Assembly: GCA_945907245.1 (NCBI GenBank)
Contig: CAMDTB010000012.1
Span: 1 to 57,622 of the forward strand
Reading direction: 5' to 3'
DNA: 57,622 bases
Source of the DNA: Rhizobium sp. Q54
GTDB taxonomy: Bacteria > Pseudomonadota > Alphaproteobacteria > SMXS01
Position 1 is the stretch's first letter. Every line of letters begins with the position of its first letter. This document shows positions 1 to 9,740 of this stretch, in pieces. The notes beneath the pieces are model-generated. The model was not told where the DNA came from. It searched no databases and saw nothing but the letters and a program-made list of their open reading frames with translations. The position numbers and the translations under genes are program-made.

Positions 1-1987
1 CCACCGACCGCAGGGTTACGCTGTCCTTGCCCAACCAGACGGCATGGGCGCCGCTGCGCCACAGGTCGAAGCGGTCGACGACCAGCAGCGGCCCCCTGCA
101 GCGGCGGAAGGCGGGAGCGGCGCTGATAACGATGTCCGCCAGCGCGCAGTCTTCAGGCAGGGCGTCCGGCAGCCTGACAAGGGCGATGCGCAGATCGGGC
201 CGTCGCGCCGGACGATAGATGCAGCCGAGGATGTCGCAGGCTGGACGGCCGCCCGCGTCCGCCTCCTCGGTTTCCTTCTGAGCATCACGCCGCAACCAGG
301 TTTCACGGGCAAAGGATTTCGGGCTGCCGCCGAGCATGACCAGATCGCCCGACGCGCCGCGCACCGCGGCGACCTTGCCCTTCTCGTCGATCAGGATGTC
401 GGGCGGCCGCGCGGTTAAGGCGAAGGCAACGCCAACGAGCATGGGCACGATCCCCCACCAGCGCCACGCCCGTGTCCAGAGCAGCAGCCATAGACCGCCG
501 CCGACCACCAGCCCCATGGTGACGTCCGGCAACGCCGGGATCCGCAGGTCCGCGCCAGGCAGGGTGGCGACCCATCGGGCGATGACCAGCGTCAGCTCGT
601 TCCCCCACACCACCATCTTCAACGGCAGCGCCTCCCACCCGAAGGGCAGCGCGACGAAGACAGCCAGCACCCAGGGCATGATCCACAGACCCATGATCGG
701 CACCGCCGCCATGTTGGTCAGCAGTCCCCAGGTGGCAAAGTTGTTGAAGTGGAAGGCGGCGAAGAACCCGGTCGCGGCGCCCGCCACGAGGCTGGTGACG
801 GCCACTGCCAGCACATAGATCCCGAGGCGGCGCGGCAGGCTGCCGTGGCCGGCGGCGAGCCAGCCGCCCGTGCGGGCCCGCTCGTAGACCGCCACCAGCG
901 CCACCACCGCCGCGAACGACATCTGGAAGCTGACGCTGAGCAGGCTTTCCGGCGCGAGCAGCAACAGCACGATGGCGGTGACGGCGACCAGCCGCATGGT
1001 GATCGCCACCCTGTCGAGCAGAATGCCGACGAACACCACCGTCGAGGCGATAAAGGCCCGCTGGGTAGGAATGGTCGCGCCGCTCATCAGCAGATAGAAG
1101 AACCCGGCACCCAGCGCCGCGATGGCGGCCCATTGCTTGACGGGATGCCGCAATGCCAGGCCCGGCACGCAGACCAGCAGGAAACGCACGACCACGAACA
1201 CGAAGCCCGTCATCATGGCGATGTTCATGCCCGAGATGGCCAGCAGATGGGCGATGCCCGCGACGCGCAGCGTCTCCATCGTCTCCTCGCTGATCGCCGC
1301 CCGCTCGCCGGTCACCAGCGCCACGGCCATGGCACCGGTGTCGCCGCCGGTCTGGGCCAGCAGGCGCCGGCCGACGTCGTCGCGCCACCTCGCCACCCGC
1401 CAGGCGCCCCAGCCTTGCGCCTGCCCGGTCACCTTGACCGCCGAGACGGCGAAGCCGACGGCGCCCAGCCGGTCGAACCAGGCCTGCCGGGAGAAGTCAT
1501 AGCCACCCGGCACGCTGGGTCCCGGTGGCGGCATCAGCACCGCTCGGAGTTCAACGAGCTGTCCCGGGCGGACGTCGTCTCCCTTGGTCCTCACGCCGAC
1601 CCGCACCCGGTCGGGCGTCGCAGCCGCCGTCCATCCCTCGACCGACAGATGGGACAAGGTGAGCCGCATTTCCTTCGGCGCGAAACGTTCGACCTTTTCG
1701 ACACCCCCGGCCAAGGGCAGCGCGCGGGTTTCCGCCATGATCGCCGGCGCCGAAACCAGCTGCGTCCGCACCGCCGCGGCCGCGAAGCCGACCGCCGCGC
1801 AGAGCACGGTCACGGCGAGCCACCGCAGTCCGCCATGGAGGAAGACGGCGCAAGCGCCTGCAACGGCGGCCGCCACCGCTGCCGGCCATGGCGAAGGCTC
1901 GGCCGCAGCGGCGAAGTAAGCGGCGATACCGCCCCCGATCAGCACCGGAATCCACAATGCCCAGCGGTCGCGTTCCGCCTCCAGCAC
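1..1987 (-). CDS. comEC: ComEC/Rec2-family competence protein (C-terminus cut off by window edge)
   Basis: This is an integral membrane protein of the ComEC/Rec2 family, which forms the inner-membrane channel for single-stranded DNA during transformation. The minus-strand frame is open from about 1990 through position 1, so the C-terminus lies outside the window. Visible parts are the typical N-terminus (LEAERDRWALWIPVLIGGG), the Competence-domain segment HLLAISGMNIAMMTGF near 1235, a run of hydrophobic helices from 1200 down to 440, and the start of the beta-lactamase-like domain (DILIDEKGKVAAVRG near 390). I chose GTG 1987; TTG 2017, behind a GGGATGAGG site, is an equally possible start. 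It is divergent from gltX. An overlapping frame at 303-1388 is an arginine-rich shadow, not the gene. Confidence 0.85.
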   Translation of the reverse strand, partial: MLEAERDRWALWIPVLIGGGIAAYFAAAAEPSPWPAAVAAAVAGACAVFLHGGLRWLAVTVLCAAVGFAAAAVRTQLVSAPAIMAETRALPLAGGVEKVERFAPKEMRLTLSHLSVEGWTAAATPDRVRVGVRTKGDDVRPGQLVELRAVLMPPPGPSVPGGYDFSRQAWFDRLGAVGFAVSAVKVTGQAQGWGAWRVARWRDDVGRRLLAQTGGDTGAMAVALVTGERAAISEETMETLRVAGIAHLLAISGMNIAMMTGFVFVVVRFLLVCVPGLALRHPVKQWAAIAALGAGFFYLLMSGATIPTQRAFIASTVVFVGILLDRVAITMRLVAVTAIVLLLLAPESLLSVSFQMSFAAVVALVAVYERARTGGWLAAGHGSLPRRLGIYVLAVAVTSLVAGAATGFFAAFHFNNFATWGLLTNMAAVPIMGLWIMPWVLAVFVALPFGWEALPLKMVVWGNELTLVIARWVATLPGADLRIPALPDVTMGLVVGGGLWLLLWTRAWRWWGIVPMLVGVAFALTARPPDILIDEKGKVAAVRGASGDLVMLGGSPKSFARETWLRRDAQKETEEADAGGRPACDILGCIYRPARRPDLRIALVRLPDALPEDCALADIVISAAPAFRRCRGPLLVVDRFDLWRSGAHAVWLGKDSVTLRSV

Positions 1988-2211
1988 CCTGCCTGTCTCG
2001 CTAAGCCCCCAGCTCAACAATTGGCCTCATCCCAATGACTTTATTGCGTGATCTTGATTCTCGAATTGTCGCTGAAGTTTTCCTGATCATTAAACCGGGA
2101 AGAAAGTCACGCGTGATAGTTTTTCCTTTAAGGCTATGTGTGCTAGAAGCATGTTGCGGTGCGAAAGCGCCCTGCCCTACCACCACGCCGAACAGGAGTA
2201 CCGTCCTTCTC

Positions 2212-3633
2212 GTGTCCCACTCTCCTGCCCCAGTTGTAACCCGCTTCGCCCCCTCTCCGACCGGATTTTTGCATATCGGCGGCGCACGCACCGCATTGTT
2301 CAACTGGCTGTTCTCGCGCCACCATGGAGGTCGCTTCCTCCTCAGGATCGAGGACACGGACAAGGAGCGTTCGACGCAGGCCGCGATCGACGCCATCATC
2401 GCCGGACTGGACTGGCTGGAGCTTGGCCATGACGGCGAGATCGTCTTCCAGTCTCGCCGCGCTGCGCGGCACGCCGAAGTGGCGCACGCCCTTCTTGCCG
2501 CCGGCAATGCCTACAAGTGCTATGCGTCGGTCGAGGAACTGGCCGAGATGCGCGAGCGCGCCAAGGCCGAAGGCAGGCCGATCCGCTATGACGGCCGCTG
2601 GCGCGACCGGAATGCCTCCGACGCGCCGCCGGATGTCGCGCCGGTGATCCGCCTGCGCGCGCCGCAGGACGGCGAGACGGTGATCGACGACCTGGTGCAG
2701 GGCTCGGTCACCATCGCCAACGGCCAGCTCGACGACATGGTGCTGCTGCGCGCCGACGGTTCGCCAACCTATATGCTGTCGGTGGTTGTCGACGACCACG
2801 ACATGGGCATCACCCACGTCATCCGGGGCGACGATCACCTGACCAATGCGTTCCGCCAGTTCCACATCTACGACCTGATGGGCTGGGTCGTACCGCGCTT
2901 CGCGCACATCCCGCTGATCCACGGCCCGGACGGCGCCAAGCTGTCCAAGCGCCACGGCGCGCTGGGCGTCGAGGCCTACCGCGACATGGGCTACCTGCCG
3001 GAGGCGCTGCGCAACTACCTTCTGCGGCTGGGCTGGGGCCACGCCGACGACGAGATCATCTCCACCGCCCAGGCGATCGAGTGGTTCGACCTGGACGGTG
3101 TCGGTCGCTCGGCGTCGCGCTTCGACTTCGCCAAGCTGGAGAACCTCAACGGCCACTATTTGCGCCAGGCCGACGACCAGCGGCTGACCGACCTGGTCCT
3201 GCCGATCGTCGCCGGGAAGCTGGGCCGCACGCCGGCCCCGGACGCCGCCCGGCGCATCTACCGTTCGATGCCCGGCCTCAAGGAGCGTGCCAAGACCCTG
3301 CTGGAACTGGCTGAAGGCGCGCTTTTCCTCGCCGAGGAGCGGCCGCTTGCGGTGGACGAGAAAGCCAAAGTCCTATTAGATAATCCGGAAGCCAGGGAGA
3401 TCCTGGGACACGCCTATAGCGGGCTGAAATCCGTCTCGGATTGGACAGCCGAATCCCTCGACCTCATGCTGCGCAACATGAGCGAGGCCGAGGGCATAAA
3501 GCTCGGCAAGATCGCTCAGCCGTTGCGCGCGGCGCTCGTCGGGCGGACCACGTCCCCCGGCATCTTCGACGTACTTGCCGTGCTTGGCCGCGACGAAAGC
3601 CTGGCGCGGATCGCCGACCAGATAACCACATGA
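2212..3633 (+). CDS. gltX: Glutamyl-tRNA synthetase
   Basis: Class I aminoacyl-tRNA synthetase that charges tRNA-Glu with glutamate in the cytoplasm (473 aa). The Rossmann-fold HIGH motif appears as HIGG at residues 21-24 after [10 protein letters not shown], and the KMSKS motif as KLSKR at 243-247. The C-terminal part is the helical anticodon-binding domain. The frame is open further upstream, but only GTG 2212 places RFAPSPTG at the usual distance from the N-terminus. An AGGAG lies 13 nt before it, slightly far for a ribosome binding site. gltA follows after 41 nt, so the two are probably co-transcribed. The upstream gap to comEC (about 195 bp) is AT-richer and must hold the promoters, but I could not assign one with confidence. 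Confidence 0.95.
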   Translation: MSHSPAPVVTRFAPSPTGFLHIGGARTALFNWLFSRHHGGRFLLRIEDTDKERSTQAAIDAIIAGLDWLELGHDGEIVFQSRRAARHAEVAHALLAAGNAYKCYASVEELAEMRERAKAEGRPIRYDGRWRDRNASDAPPDVAPVIRLRAPQDGETVIDDLVQGSVTIANGQLDDMVLLRADGSPTYMLSVVVDDHDMGITHVIRGDDHLTNAFRQFHIYDLMGWVVPRFAHIPLIHGPDGAKLSKRHGALGVEAYRDMGYLPEALRNYLLRLGWGHADDEIISTAQAIEWFDLDGVGRSASRFDFAKLENLNGHYLRQADDQRLTDLVLPIVAGKLGRTPAPDAARRIYRSMPGLKERAKTLLELAEGALFLAEERPLAVDEKAKVLLDNPEAREILGHAYSGLKSVSDWTAESLDLMLRNMSEAEGIKLGKIAQPLRAALVGRTTSPGIFDVLAVLGRDESLARIADQITT

Positions 3634-3674
3634 CGCGTCGCATATGGCGGCGCGAGAAAGACAGGGGACAGTAG

Positions 3675-4973
3675 ATGGGTGAAAGCGAGAAGATTGCGAA
3701 ACTCGGCGCCGGCGGCAAGACCGTCGAGCTGCCGGTGATGGAAGGGTCGGTTGGTCCCAGGGTGATCGATATCCGCAAGCTCTACGGGGCAACGGACATG
3801 TTCACCTACGACCCGGGCTTCACCTCGACGGCGAGCTGCGAGTCCAAGATCACCTACATCGACGGCGACGCGGGCATGCTGCTCTATCGCGGCTATCCCA
3901 TCGAGGAATTGGCCCGCTCCTCGGATTTCGAGGAAGTCTGCTACCTGCTGCTCTACGGCGAGCTGCCGAACAAGGCCGAGCGCGAAAAGTTCGTGCGCGG
4001 CATTACCTACCACACCATGGTGCACGAGCAGCTGCGGGAGTTCTTCCGAGGCTTCCGGAGGGATGCGCATCCCATGGCGGTCATGTGCGGCGTCGTCGGC
4101 GCACTTTCGGCCTTCTACCATGACAGCACCGACATCAACGACCCGCACCAGCGCATGGTCGCGACGCATCGCCTGGTTGCCAAGATGCCGACCATCGCGG
4201 CGATGGCGTACAAGTATTCGACGGGACAGCCCTTCGTCTATCCCCGCAACGATCTGGGCTATGCCGAGAATTTCCTGCACATGATGTTCGCGGTGCCGGC
4301 CGAGCCCTATACCATCGACCCGATCATGTCGCGTGCCATGGACCGCATCTTCACCCTGCATGCGGACCATGAACAGAACGCCTCGACGTCGACCGTTCGC
4401 CTCGCCGGCTCGTCGGGCGCCAATCCGTTCGCCTGCATCGCCGCCGGCATCGCCTGTCTGTGGGGCCCCGCCCATGGCGGCGCCAACGAGGCGGTGCTGA
4501 CCATGCTGCAGGAGATCGGCAGCAAGGACCGCGTGGCCGAATACGTCAAGAAGGCCAAGAACAAGGACGACAACTTCCGCCTGATGGGCTTCGGCCACCG
4601 GGTCTACAAGAACTACGACCCGCGCGCCAAGATCATGCAGGAGACCTGCCACGAGGTGCTGGGCGCACTCGGCAAGCAGGACGATCCGCTGCTCGAACTG
4701 GCCATGGAGCTGGAGCGCATCGCCCTCGAGGACGACTACTTCGTCGAGAAGAAGCTGTACCCGAACGTGGATTTCTATTCCGGCATCATCCTGCGCGCCA
4801 TGGGCTTCCCCACCAGCATGTTCACCGTGCTGTTCGCCGTCGCCCGCACGGTCGGCTGGGTCGCCCAATGGAACGAGATGATCGAGGATCCCTTGCAGAA
4901 GATCGGCCGTCCGCGCCAGCTGTATACCGGTCCGGTGCAGCGCTCCTACGTGGCCATGGACCAGCGCAAGTAG
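3675..4973 (+). CDS. gltA: Citrate synthase, hexameric type II
   Basis: Condenses acetyl-CoA and oxaloacetate to citrate, the entry step of the TCA cycle (432 aa). The catalytic triad is present: His267 in [10 protein letters not shown], His308 in [17 protein letters not shown] and Asp366 in PNVDFYSG. The N-terminal beta-rich domain ([12 protein letters not shown]... [20 protein letters not shown]) is characteristic of the Gram-negative hexameric enzymes, which are often NADH-inhibited. ATG 3675 follows AGGGGACAGTAG. It lies directly downstream of gltX and ends at a strong terminator (4993-5023). In many relatives lpxB lies next to gltA on the fabZ side; here the neighbour is fabZ itself, convergent. 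Confidence 0.97.
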   Translation: MGESEKIAKLGAGGKTVELPVMEGSVGPRVIDIRKLYGATDMFTYDPGFTSTASCESKITYIDGDAGMLLYRGYPIEELARSSDFEEVCYLLLYGELPNKAEREKFVRGITYHTMVHEQLREFFRGFRRDAHPMAVMCGVVGALSAFYHDSTDINDPHQRMVATHRLVAKMPTIAAMAYKYSTGQPFVYPRNDLGYAENFLHMMFAVPAEPYTIDPIMSRAMDRIFTLHADHEQNASTSTVRLAGSSGANPFACIAAGIACLWGPAHGGANEAVLTMLQEIGSKDRVAEYVKKAKNKDDNFRLMGFGHRVYKNYDPRAKIMQETCHEVLGALGKQDDPLLELAMELERIALEDDYFVEKKLYPNVDFYSGIILRAMGFPTSMFTVLFAVARTVGWVAQWNEMIEDPLQKIGRPRQLYTGPVQRSYVAMDQRK

Positions 4974-4992
4974 GCTTTCGATCCATTGAAGG

Positions 4993-5023
4993 AAAAGGCG
5001 GCGTCCGGGGACGCCGCCTTTTT
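4993..5023 (+). terminator. Rho-independent terminator of gltX-gltA
   Basis: A 10-bp GC stem, GGCGGCGTCC (4997-5006) pairing with GGACGCCGCC (5009-5018), is preceded by AAAA and followed by TTTTT. It starts 20 nt after the gltA stop. The A-tract and T-tract also pair, so it may act in both directions and end the convergent fabZ transcript too. Confidence 0.85.
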
Positions 5024-5063
5024 CATGTCTGCGGCATGCCTGTCGCCCTGCCGGGCGCGATGG

Positions 5064-5537
5064 TCAGCGCGGGCGCTTCTCGATGACCGCCGAGAGGACG
5101 GCTTCGGTCACCACCTTGCCCTCGACCTTGGCCTGGACGGCCAGGCGCCACAGATAGGACCGGGCCTTTTCCTTCCGGACATGCAGGTGGAGCGTGTCGC
5201 CCGGCACCACCTGCTGGCGGAACTTGGCGCTCTCGACCGACGTCAGGTAGACGAGGGCGTCATCCTCGTCGGTAAGCAGCACGTCGAGGGCGAGAACGGC
5301 GGCGCTCTGGGCCAGCGCCTCGATGATCAGCACACCCGGCATCACCGCCTTCTCGGGGAAATGGCCCTGGAAGAACGGTTCGTTGGCGGTGACGTTCTTG
5401 ATGCCCACGGCCCGTTCGCCCCGCTCGATGATGTGGAGCCGGTCCACCAGCAGCATGGGATAACGATGGGGAATCAGCCGCTTGATCCGCTCCAGATCCA
5501 GCGTCTCCTCGATGGTTTCCCCAATCAGCGCGTTCAT
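5064..5537 (-). CDS. fabZ: 3-hydroxyacyl-[ACP] dehydratase FabZ
   Basis: Dehydrates 3-hydroxyacyl-ACP in fatty-acid elongation (157 aa, hot-dog fold). Catalytic His59 sits in NEPFFQGHFP and Glu73 in MPGVLIIEALAQ; the usual IPHRYPMLLVDR motif starts at residue 22. ATG 5537 is supported by homologue length. It is the last gene of the minus-strand envelope cluster but is separated from ompH by 141 bp with a terminator, so it probably has its own promoter in 5538-5615. In most relatives lpxD precedes fabZ and lpxA-lpxI-lpxB follow it. None of these is here. Confidence 0.96.
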   Translation of the reverse strand: MNALIGETIEETLDLERIKRLIPHRYPMLLVDRLHIIERGERAVGIKNVTANEPFFQGHFPEKAVMPGVLIIEALAQSAAVLALDVLLTDEDDALVYLTSVESAKFRQQVVPGDTLHLHVRKEKARSYLWRLAVQAKVEGKVVTEAVLSAVIEKRPR

Positions 5538-5618
5538 CCCGCGAGCCCTTTCCAGGTTCTGTCGTTACCGGCCCTTAATACCAGAAGTTCGCCAAAGCGC
5601 CACCAGTTCACAAATGCG

Positions 5619-5650
5619 AAAATCCCCCGCGAGATCGCTCTCGCGGGGGA
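5619..5650 (-). terminator. Rho-independent terminator after ompH
   Basis: A perfect 12-bp stem on the minus strand, TCCCCCGCGAGA with TCTCGCGGGGGA around a 4-nt loop (5623-5650), is followed by TTTTCGC. It lies 29 nt after the ompH stop and closes the rpsB-to-ompH cluster, separating fabZ from it. Confidence 0.85.
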
Positions 5651-5678
5651 CCATGTCGTCTCGAAAACGCCGTTAGGC

Positions 5679-6263
5679 TTACTGGCGGGGCGTGGAACCG
5701 GCGGCCGGCATGTTCAGCTTGATGCTCGGCATCTTCTGGTCCAGCTGCGAGATCACCTCGCGGGTCACGTCCGTCACCTGGCCGGTCATCACGATGACAC
5801 TGCGGTCCAGGATCATGTTCGCGCCGTACTTGCTCAGCAGCGCCTGGTAGACCGGGTTGAGCGCGGACTGCAGATCGCGGTCGGCGTTGCCGAGGGCGAC
5901 CTGGACGCGGTTGGCCTTGTCCTGCAGGTTGTTGCGGCTGTCGGCGAACTGCTGCGCGGCGGCCTTGCGCTTTTCCTCGAAGGCGGCGTCGCTGAGGATC
6001 GCCTTCTGGCGGCTCAGTTCCTGCTCGGCGTCGGCGGCCTGCTTCTCCAGCTTCTGCTTGTCGGCCTCGAGATCGGCGCGCAGGGTCTCGACCTGACGGG
6101 CAAAGTCCTGGCCCGCCTTGGACGACTTCTGGACCTCGCGGAGGTCGACGATGATGATCTTCGCCGCAGCGGTTTCCTGGGCGGAGGCATAGGAGGCTGC
6201 ACCAACCACGAACAGGGCAGCGGCAGCCGCCAGCCAGGTGCGTGCGATATTCCCGTTTTTCAT
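5679..6263 (-). CDS. ompH: OmpH/Skp family periplasmic chaperone
   Basis: Periplasmic holdase of the Skp/OmpH family that keeps unfolded outer-membrane proteins soluble on the way to BamA (194 aa). There is a signal peptide (positive MKNGNIAR, hydrophobic WLAAAAALFVVGAA, cleavage after ASYASA near residue 28). Next come a short beta segment (KIIIVDLREVQKSS) and a long charged coiled coil (about residues 55-135) forming the tentacle. ATG 6263 overlaps the bamA stop as TAATG, so translation is coupled; longer upstream frames run into bamA and are not real. A terminator follows. In many relatives lpxD would come next. Confidence 0.93.
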   Translation of the reverse strand: MKNGNIARTWLAAAAALFVVGAASYASAQETAAAKIIIVDLREVQKSSKAGQDFARQVETLRADLEADKQKLEKQAADAEQELSRQKAILSDAAFEEKRKAAAQQFADSRNNLQDKANRVQVALGNADRDLQSALNPVYQALLSKYGANMILDRSVIVMTGQVTDVTREVISQLDQKMPSIKLNMPAAGSTPRQ

Positions 6264-8584
6264 TAGAATCTGGTCCCGACGTTGAATTGGAAGAACTGGG
6301 TTTGGTCGAAGCTTTCTTTCCGGATGGCTTTGGCGAAGTCGAAACGAATGGGCCCGAAAGGCGATTTCCAGGAGAAGCCGATACCGGCCGACATCCGGAT
6401 GCTGTCGGAGCCCAGCACGACTTCGCAATCGCCTTCGTCGTTGCAGAGCTGACCGTTCACTACGCCGTCGACGCCGTACAGAGTACCGAAGTCGACGAAA
6501 GCGGAGGCTGTAATACCAAACTCTTCGACTGCACCCAAGGGAATAAACACTTCCACCGAGCCGGCGAAGTAGGTGTTGCCGCCCAGGGCGTCCTCGCTGT
6601 CCCTCAGACGGGCGCCGACACCGGCCTGTTCGAAGCCGCGCAGGCGGGTGCCGCCGAGGAAATAACGCTCGTTGATGCGGATGTCCTGGCCGAGGCCGAA
6701 GATGTGGCCCGCCTCCAGCGACAGGTTGACCACCCAATCCTCGCCGATGAACAGCAGCGGGTAGTACCAGTCGTAATTCAGGCGGGTACGCAGGTAGCGG
6801 GTGTTGCCGCCCATGCCCGCCACATCCTGCGAGAACACGATGTTGAAGCCACGGGTCGGCTTGATCCGGTCGTCGCGCACGTCATAGGCCAGCGTCATGC
6901 CGACGGAGGACGTGGTGAAATTGCCTTCGTCGATATAGACGGATTCGACGAGGTTGTTGCGATCGGTGACCGTGTCGTAGCGGAACTGGTAGCGCAGCCC
7001 CATCGACAGGTATTCCGTGATCGGGAACACCGCGCGCAGGTTGACGCCGCTCGAGCCCTGTGAGAACGAGCTTTCCTTGTAGTCCACCTTGCGGTGGAAC
7101 AGGTCGAAGCCCGCCGCCAGCGGCCGGTCGAGGAAATAGGGCTCGGTGAAGCCCAGGTCGATCTGCTGGCGCCGGCCGGACGCGGCGAGCGACAGGCGCA
7201 GGTCCTGGCCCTTGCCGAGCAGGTTGCGCTCGCGGATCGAGACTTCACCGATCAGGCTTTCCGACGAAGACACGCCCGCGCCGATCGACAATTCGCCGGT
7301 CGACTGTTCCTGCACGGTCGCGGTCAGCACCACGCGGTCGGGCGAGCTGCCCTGCGCCTGGTCGATTTCAACGCCCTTCTCCTCGAAATAGCCGAGGCCC
7401 TTCACCCGCGTCGTGGTGCGGCGCAGCTTGGAGGTGTTGAAGGCGTCGCCCTCGACGAGGCGGAACTCGCGGCGAATCACCTTGTCCAGGGTGCGCGTGT
7501 TGCCGACGATGTCGATGCGTTCGACATACACCCGCGGCGCGTCGAGCAGCCGGTAGGTGATGGCGATGATCTTGTTTTCCTTGTCGCGGGTGATCTTCGG
7601 CCGGACGTTGACGAAGGCGTAGCCGATCTTGCCGGCGGCCTCGGTGATCGCCTCGACGGTCTTCTCGATCTCCTGGGCGTTGTAGGTCTCGCCCTCCTCG
7701 GTCAGCACCAGACGCGTCAGCTGGGTCGGGTCGAGATCCTCGATCTCGGACTCCACCGCCACCTTGCCGACCGTGTAGATCGGACCCTCTTCCAGGGTGA
7801 TGGTGATGTAGAAATCCTCGCGGTCGCGGCCGAGTTCGGCCACGGCCGAGATGGTGCGGAAATCGGCGAAGCCGCGCTGCAGATAGTACTGGCGCAGCAA
7901 CTCGCGGTCATAGAGCAGCCGGTCGGGATCATAGGTGTCGTTCGAGGTCAGGAAGCGCCACCAGCGGGCTTCCTTGGTCGCCACCTCGCCACGCAGGTCG
8001 CCGTCGGAGAACTTCTCGTTGCCGATGATGTTGACCCGGCGGACCGTGGTCTTTTCGCCTTCGCTGATCTCGTAGACAAGGTTCACGCGGTTCTGCGGCA
8101 ATTCGATGATCTTCGGCTCGACGGTGGCGGCGAAACGGCCGGACCGGCGATAGAGCTCGATCAGGCGCTGCAGGTCGGCCTGCACCTTGGCGCGGGTGAA
8201 CACCGTGCGCGGCTTGATCTGCAGCTCCTGGCGCAGCTTGTCGTCGTCGAGCTTCTTGTTCCCCTCGAAGGCGATGCGGTTGACGATGGGGTTTTCCACC
8301 ACCGACACCAGCAGCGTGCTGCCCTGCAGGGTGATCTTCACATCGGCGAACAGGCCGGTGCCGAACAGCCGCTTTAGCGACTGGTCGACGACCTCCGGCT
8401 GGTAACGGTCGCCCGGCGCGACCAGCAGGTAGGACCGCACCGTATCCGGCTCGATGCGCTGATTGCCCTCGACCCTGATGGCGGAAACGATGCCGCCGCT
8501 CTGCGCGAACGACGGCTGCGCCAGGGCGGGGATCAGCATCAGAGCTGCGGCGAGCAGCCACGACTTCCAGGACACCTGCCGCAT
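6263..8584 (-). CDS. bamA: Outer membrane protein assembly factor BamA
   Basis: Core subunit of the BAM complex, which folds beta-barrel proteins into the outer membrane (773 aa). It has a signal peptide (MRQVSWKSWLLAAALMLIPALA, cleaved near PSFAQ), then five POTRA repeats over about residues 25-420 starting at IVSAIRVEGNQRIEPDTVRSYL, then the surface-antigen barrel. The barrel ends in an aromatic C-terminal residue (FFQFNVGTRF), as expected of an outer-membrane barrel. The frame can be extended 24 codons upstream, but only ATG 8584 gives a proper signal peptide. It is 29 nt after rseP and overlaps ompH by 1 nt. Presence of BamA shows a genuine outer membrane despite the missing lpx genes. 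Confidence 0.97.
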   Translation of the reverse strand: MRQVSWKSWLLAAALMLIPALAQPSFAQSGGIVSAIRVEGNQRIEPDTVRSYLLVAPGDRYQPEVVDQSLKRLFGTGLFADVKITLQGSTLLVSVVENPIVNRIAFEGNKKLDDDKLRQELQIKPRTVFTRAKVQADLQRLIELYRRSGRFAATVEPKIIELPQNRVNLVYEISEGEKTTVRRVNIIGNEKFSDGDLRGEVATKEARWWRFLTSNDTYDPDRLLYDRELLRQYYLQRGFADFRTISAVAELGRDREDFYITITLEEGPIYTVGKVAVESEIEDLDPTQLTRLVLTEEGETYNAQEIEKTVEAITEAAGKIGYAFVNVRPKITRDKENKIIAITYRLLDAPRVYVERIDIVGNTRTLDKVIRREFRLVEGDAFNTSKLRRTTTRVKGLGYFEEKGVEIDQAQGSSPDRVVLTATVQEQSTGELSIGAGVSSSESLIGEVSIRERNLLGKGQDLRLSLAASGRRQQIDLGFTEPYFLDRPLAAGFDLFHRKVDYKESSFSQGSSGVNLRAVFPITEYLSMGLRYQFRYDTVTDRNNLVESVYIDEGNFTTSSVGMTLAYDVRDDRIKPTRGFNIVFSQDVAGMGGNTRYLRTRLNYDWYYPLLFIGEDWVVNLSLEAGHIFGLGQDIRINERYFLGGTRLRGFEQAGVGARLRDSEDALGGNTYFAGSVEVFIPLGAVEEFGITASAFVDFGTLYGVDGVVNGQLCNDEGDCEVVLGSDSIRMSAGIGFSWKSPFGPIRFDFAKAIRKESFDQTQFFQFNVGTRF

Positions 8585-8613
8585 CTCGTTACTCGACCAT
8601 CCTGTTAGGCTCT

Positions 8614-9714
8614 TTATGATTGAATTCTGGACACCATGCCGATCAGGTCGTTCCAAGTGACAACGACCATCAGCAGCAGCACAAGCGCCATTCCCACGCG
8701 GAATCCATACTCTTGGACCCTCTCGCCCAGGGGACGACCGCGAACGGCTTCAAAGGCATAATAGAGAAGATGCCCGCCGTCCAGCACGGGAATCGGAAAC
8801 AGGTTGATCAGCCCCAGATTGATCGACAGGACCGCCGTCAGCATGACCAGTCCCAGCAGGCTGGATTGCGCGACCTCGCCCGAGACCTCGGCGATCTTCA
8901 GCGGCCCGCCGAGGTCCTTGACCGACCGTTCGCCGCGGATCATCTCGCCGACGACATGAAGGATCATCAGCACGTTGTCGCGCACTTCGACGCCCGAGTA
9001 CCACACCGCATCGAAGAACCCGCGCTGGACCATGGCCGGGTGCTCGTTGACGACGCCAAGCCGGCCTGAACGGCTGGACTTGTCGACATGGGTCGCGGGA
9101 ATCGCTTCCAGGACCAGCGTCTCGCCGCCGCGCTGCACCGTGATGCTCAGCGGTTTGTCGGCGTTCAGCACGATCTGGTTGCGGAACTGCTCGAAGGATT
9201 CGATGCCGCTCGAGCCGACCTGAAGCACGCGGTCGCCCGCCTGGAATCCAGCCTTCTCGGCCCTCGACCCCTCCAGCACCTTGTCGATCACCGGCTCGCT
9301 GAACTGCTGGCCAACGGTCATGAACATGCCGATGAAGATGACGAGAGCGAGCAGGAAATTCGCGATCGGCCCCGCCGCCACCACCGCCGCACGGTGGCTG
9401 ATCGGCCGGAAGTGGAAGCAGTCGCGACGGTCGGCCTCGCTCATCAGCTCCAAATCCTGCGTCTGGTTGCTGGCGGCCGTGGCATCGCCGAAAAATTTCA
9501 CGTAGCCGCCCAGCGGAATCGCCGACAGGCGCCACTCGATGCCGTGCCGGTCCTTGCGGCTCCACAGCGGCGGCCCGAAGCCAATCGAGAACACGTCGAC
9601 GCGGATGCCCAGCCGGCGAGCGACCCAGAAATGTCCCAGCTCGTGAAAAAACACCAGCGCGGAGAAAACCGCGATGAACGCAATGACCGAAGTGCCTACG
9701 AACGGAATATCCAT
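8614..9714 (-). CDS. rseP: RIP site-2 metalloprotease RseP/MmpA
   Basis: Inner-membrane zinc protease that cuts substrates within the membrane, for example anti-sigma factors or remnant peptides (366 aa). The zinc motif HELGH is at residues 24-28 in the first membrane helix, and the third ligand lies in PIPVLDGGHLLYY near residue 320. One PDZ domain (about 125-200, KAGFQAGDRVLQVGS) lies between them, the single-PDZ layout of alphaproteobacterial MmpA rather than the double PDZ of E. coli. It lies between dxr (26 nt) and bamA (29 nt), the conserved order. Confidence 0.95.
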   Translation of the reverse strand: MDIPFVGTSVIAFIAVFSALVFFHELGHFWVARRLGIRVDVFSIGFGPPLWSRKDRHGIEWRLSAIPLGGYVKFFGDATAASNQTQDLELMSEADRRDCFHFRPISHRAAVVAAGPIANFLLALVIFIGMFMTVGQQFSEPVIDKVLEGSRAEKAGFQAGDRVLQVGSSGIESFEQFRNQIVLNADKPLSITVQRGGETLVLEAIPATHVDKSSRSGRLGVVNEHPAMVQRGFFDAVWYSGVEVRDNVLMILHVVGEMIRGERSVKDLGGPLKIAEVSGEVAQSSLLGLVMLTAVLSINLGLINLFPIPVLDGGHLLYYAFEAVRGRPLGERVQEYGFRVGMALVLLLMVVVTWNDLIGMVSRIQS

Positions 9715-9740
9715 CGAACTCTTTGCTGCTGCGACGAGTT

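Noticed and set aside
303-1388. Minus-strand 361-codon frame
   Set aside because: It is arginine-rich and overlaps comEC in another frame; the comEC frame shows proper membrane helices and motifs.
749-2038. Plus-strand 429-codon frame opposite comEC
   Set aside because: Rich in His, Arg, Gln and Ala with no motif; a typical antisense shadow in high-GC DNA.
2035-2211. N-terminal extension of gltX by 59 codons
   Set aside because: The added sequence is unlike any GluRS and its bases are AT-rich promoter-like DNA.
7094-8377. Plus-strand 427-codon frame opposite bamA
   Set aside because: Antisense shadow; bamA has clear POTRA and barrel features on the minus strand.
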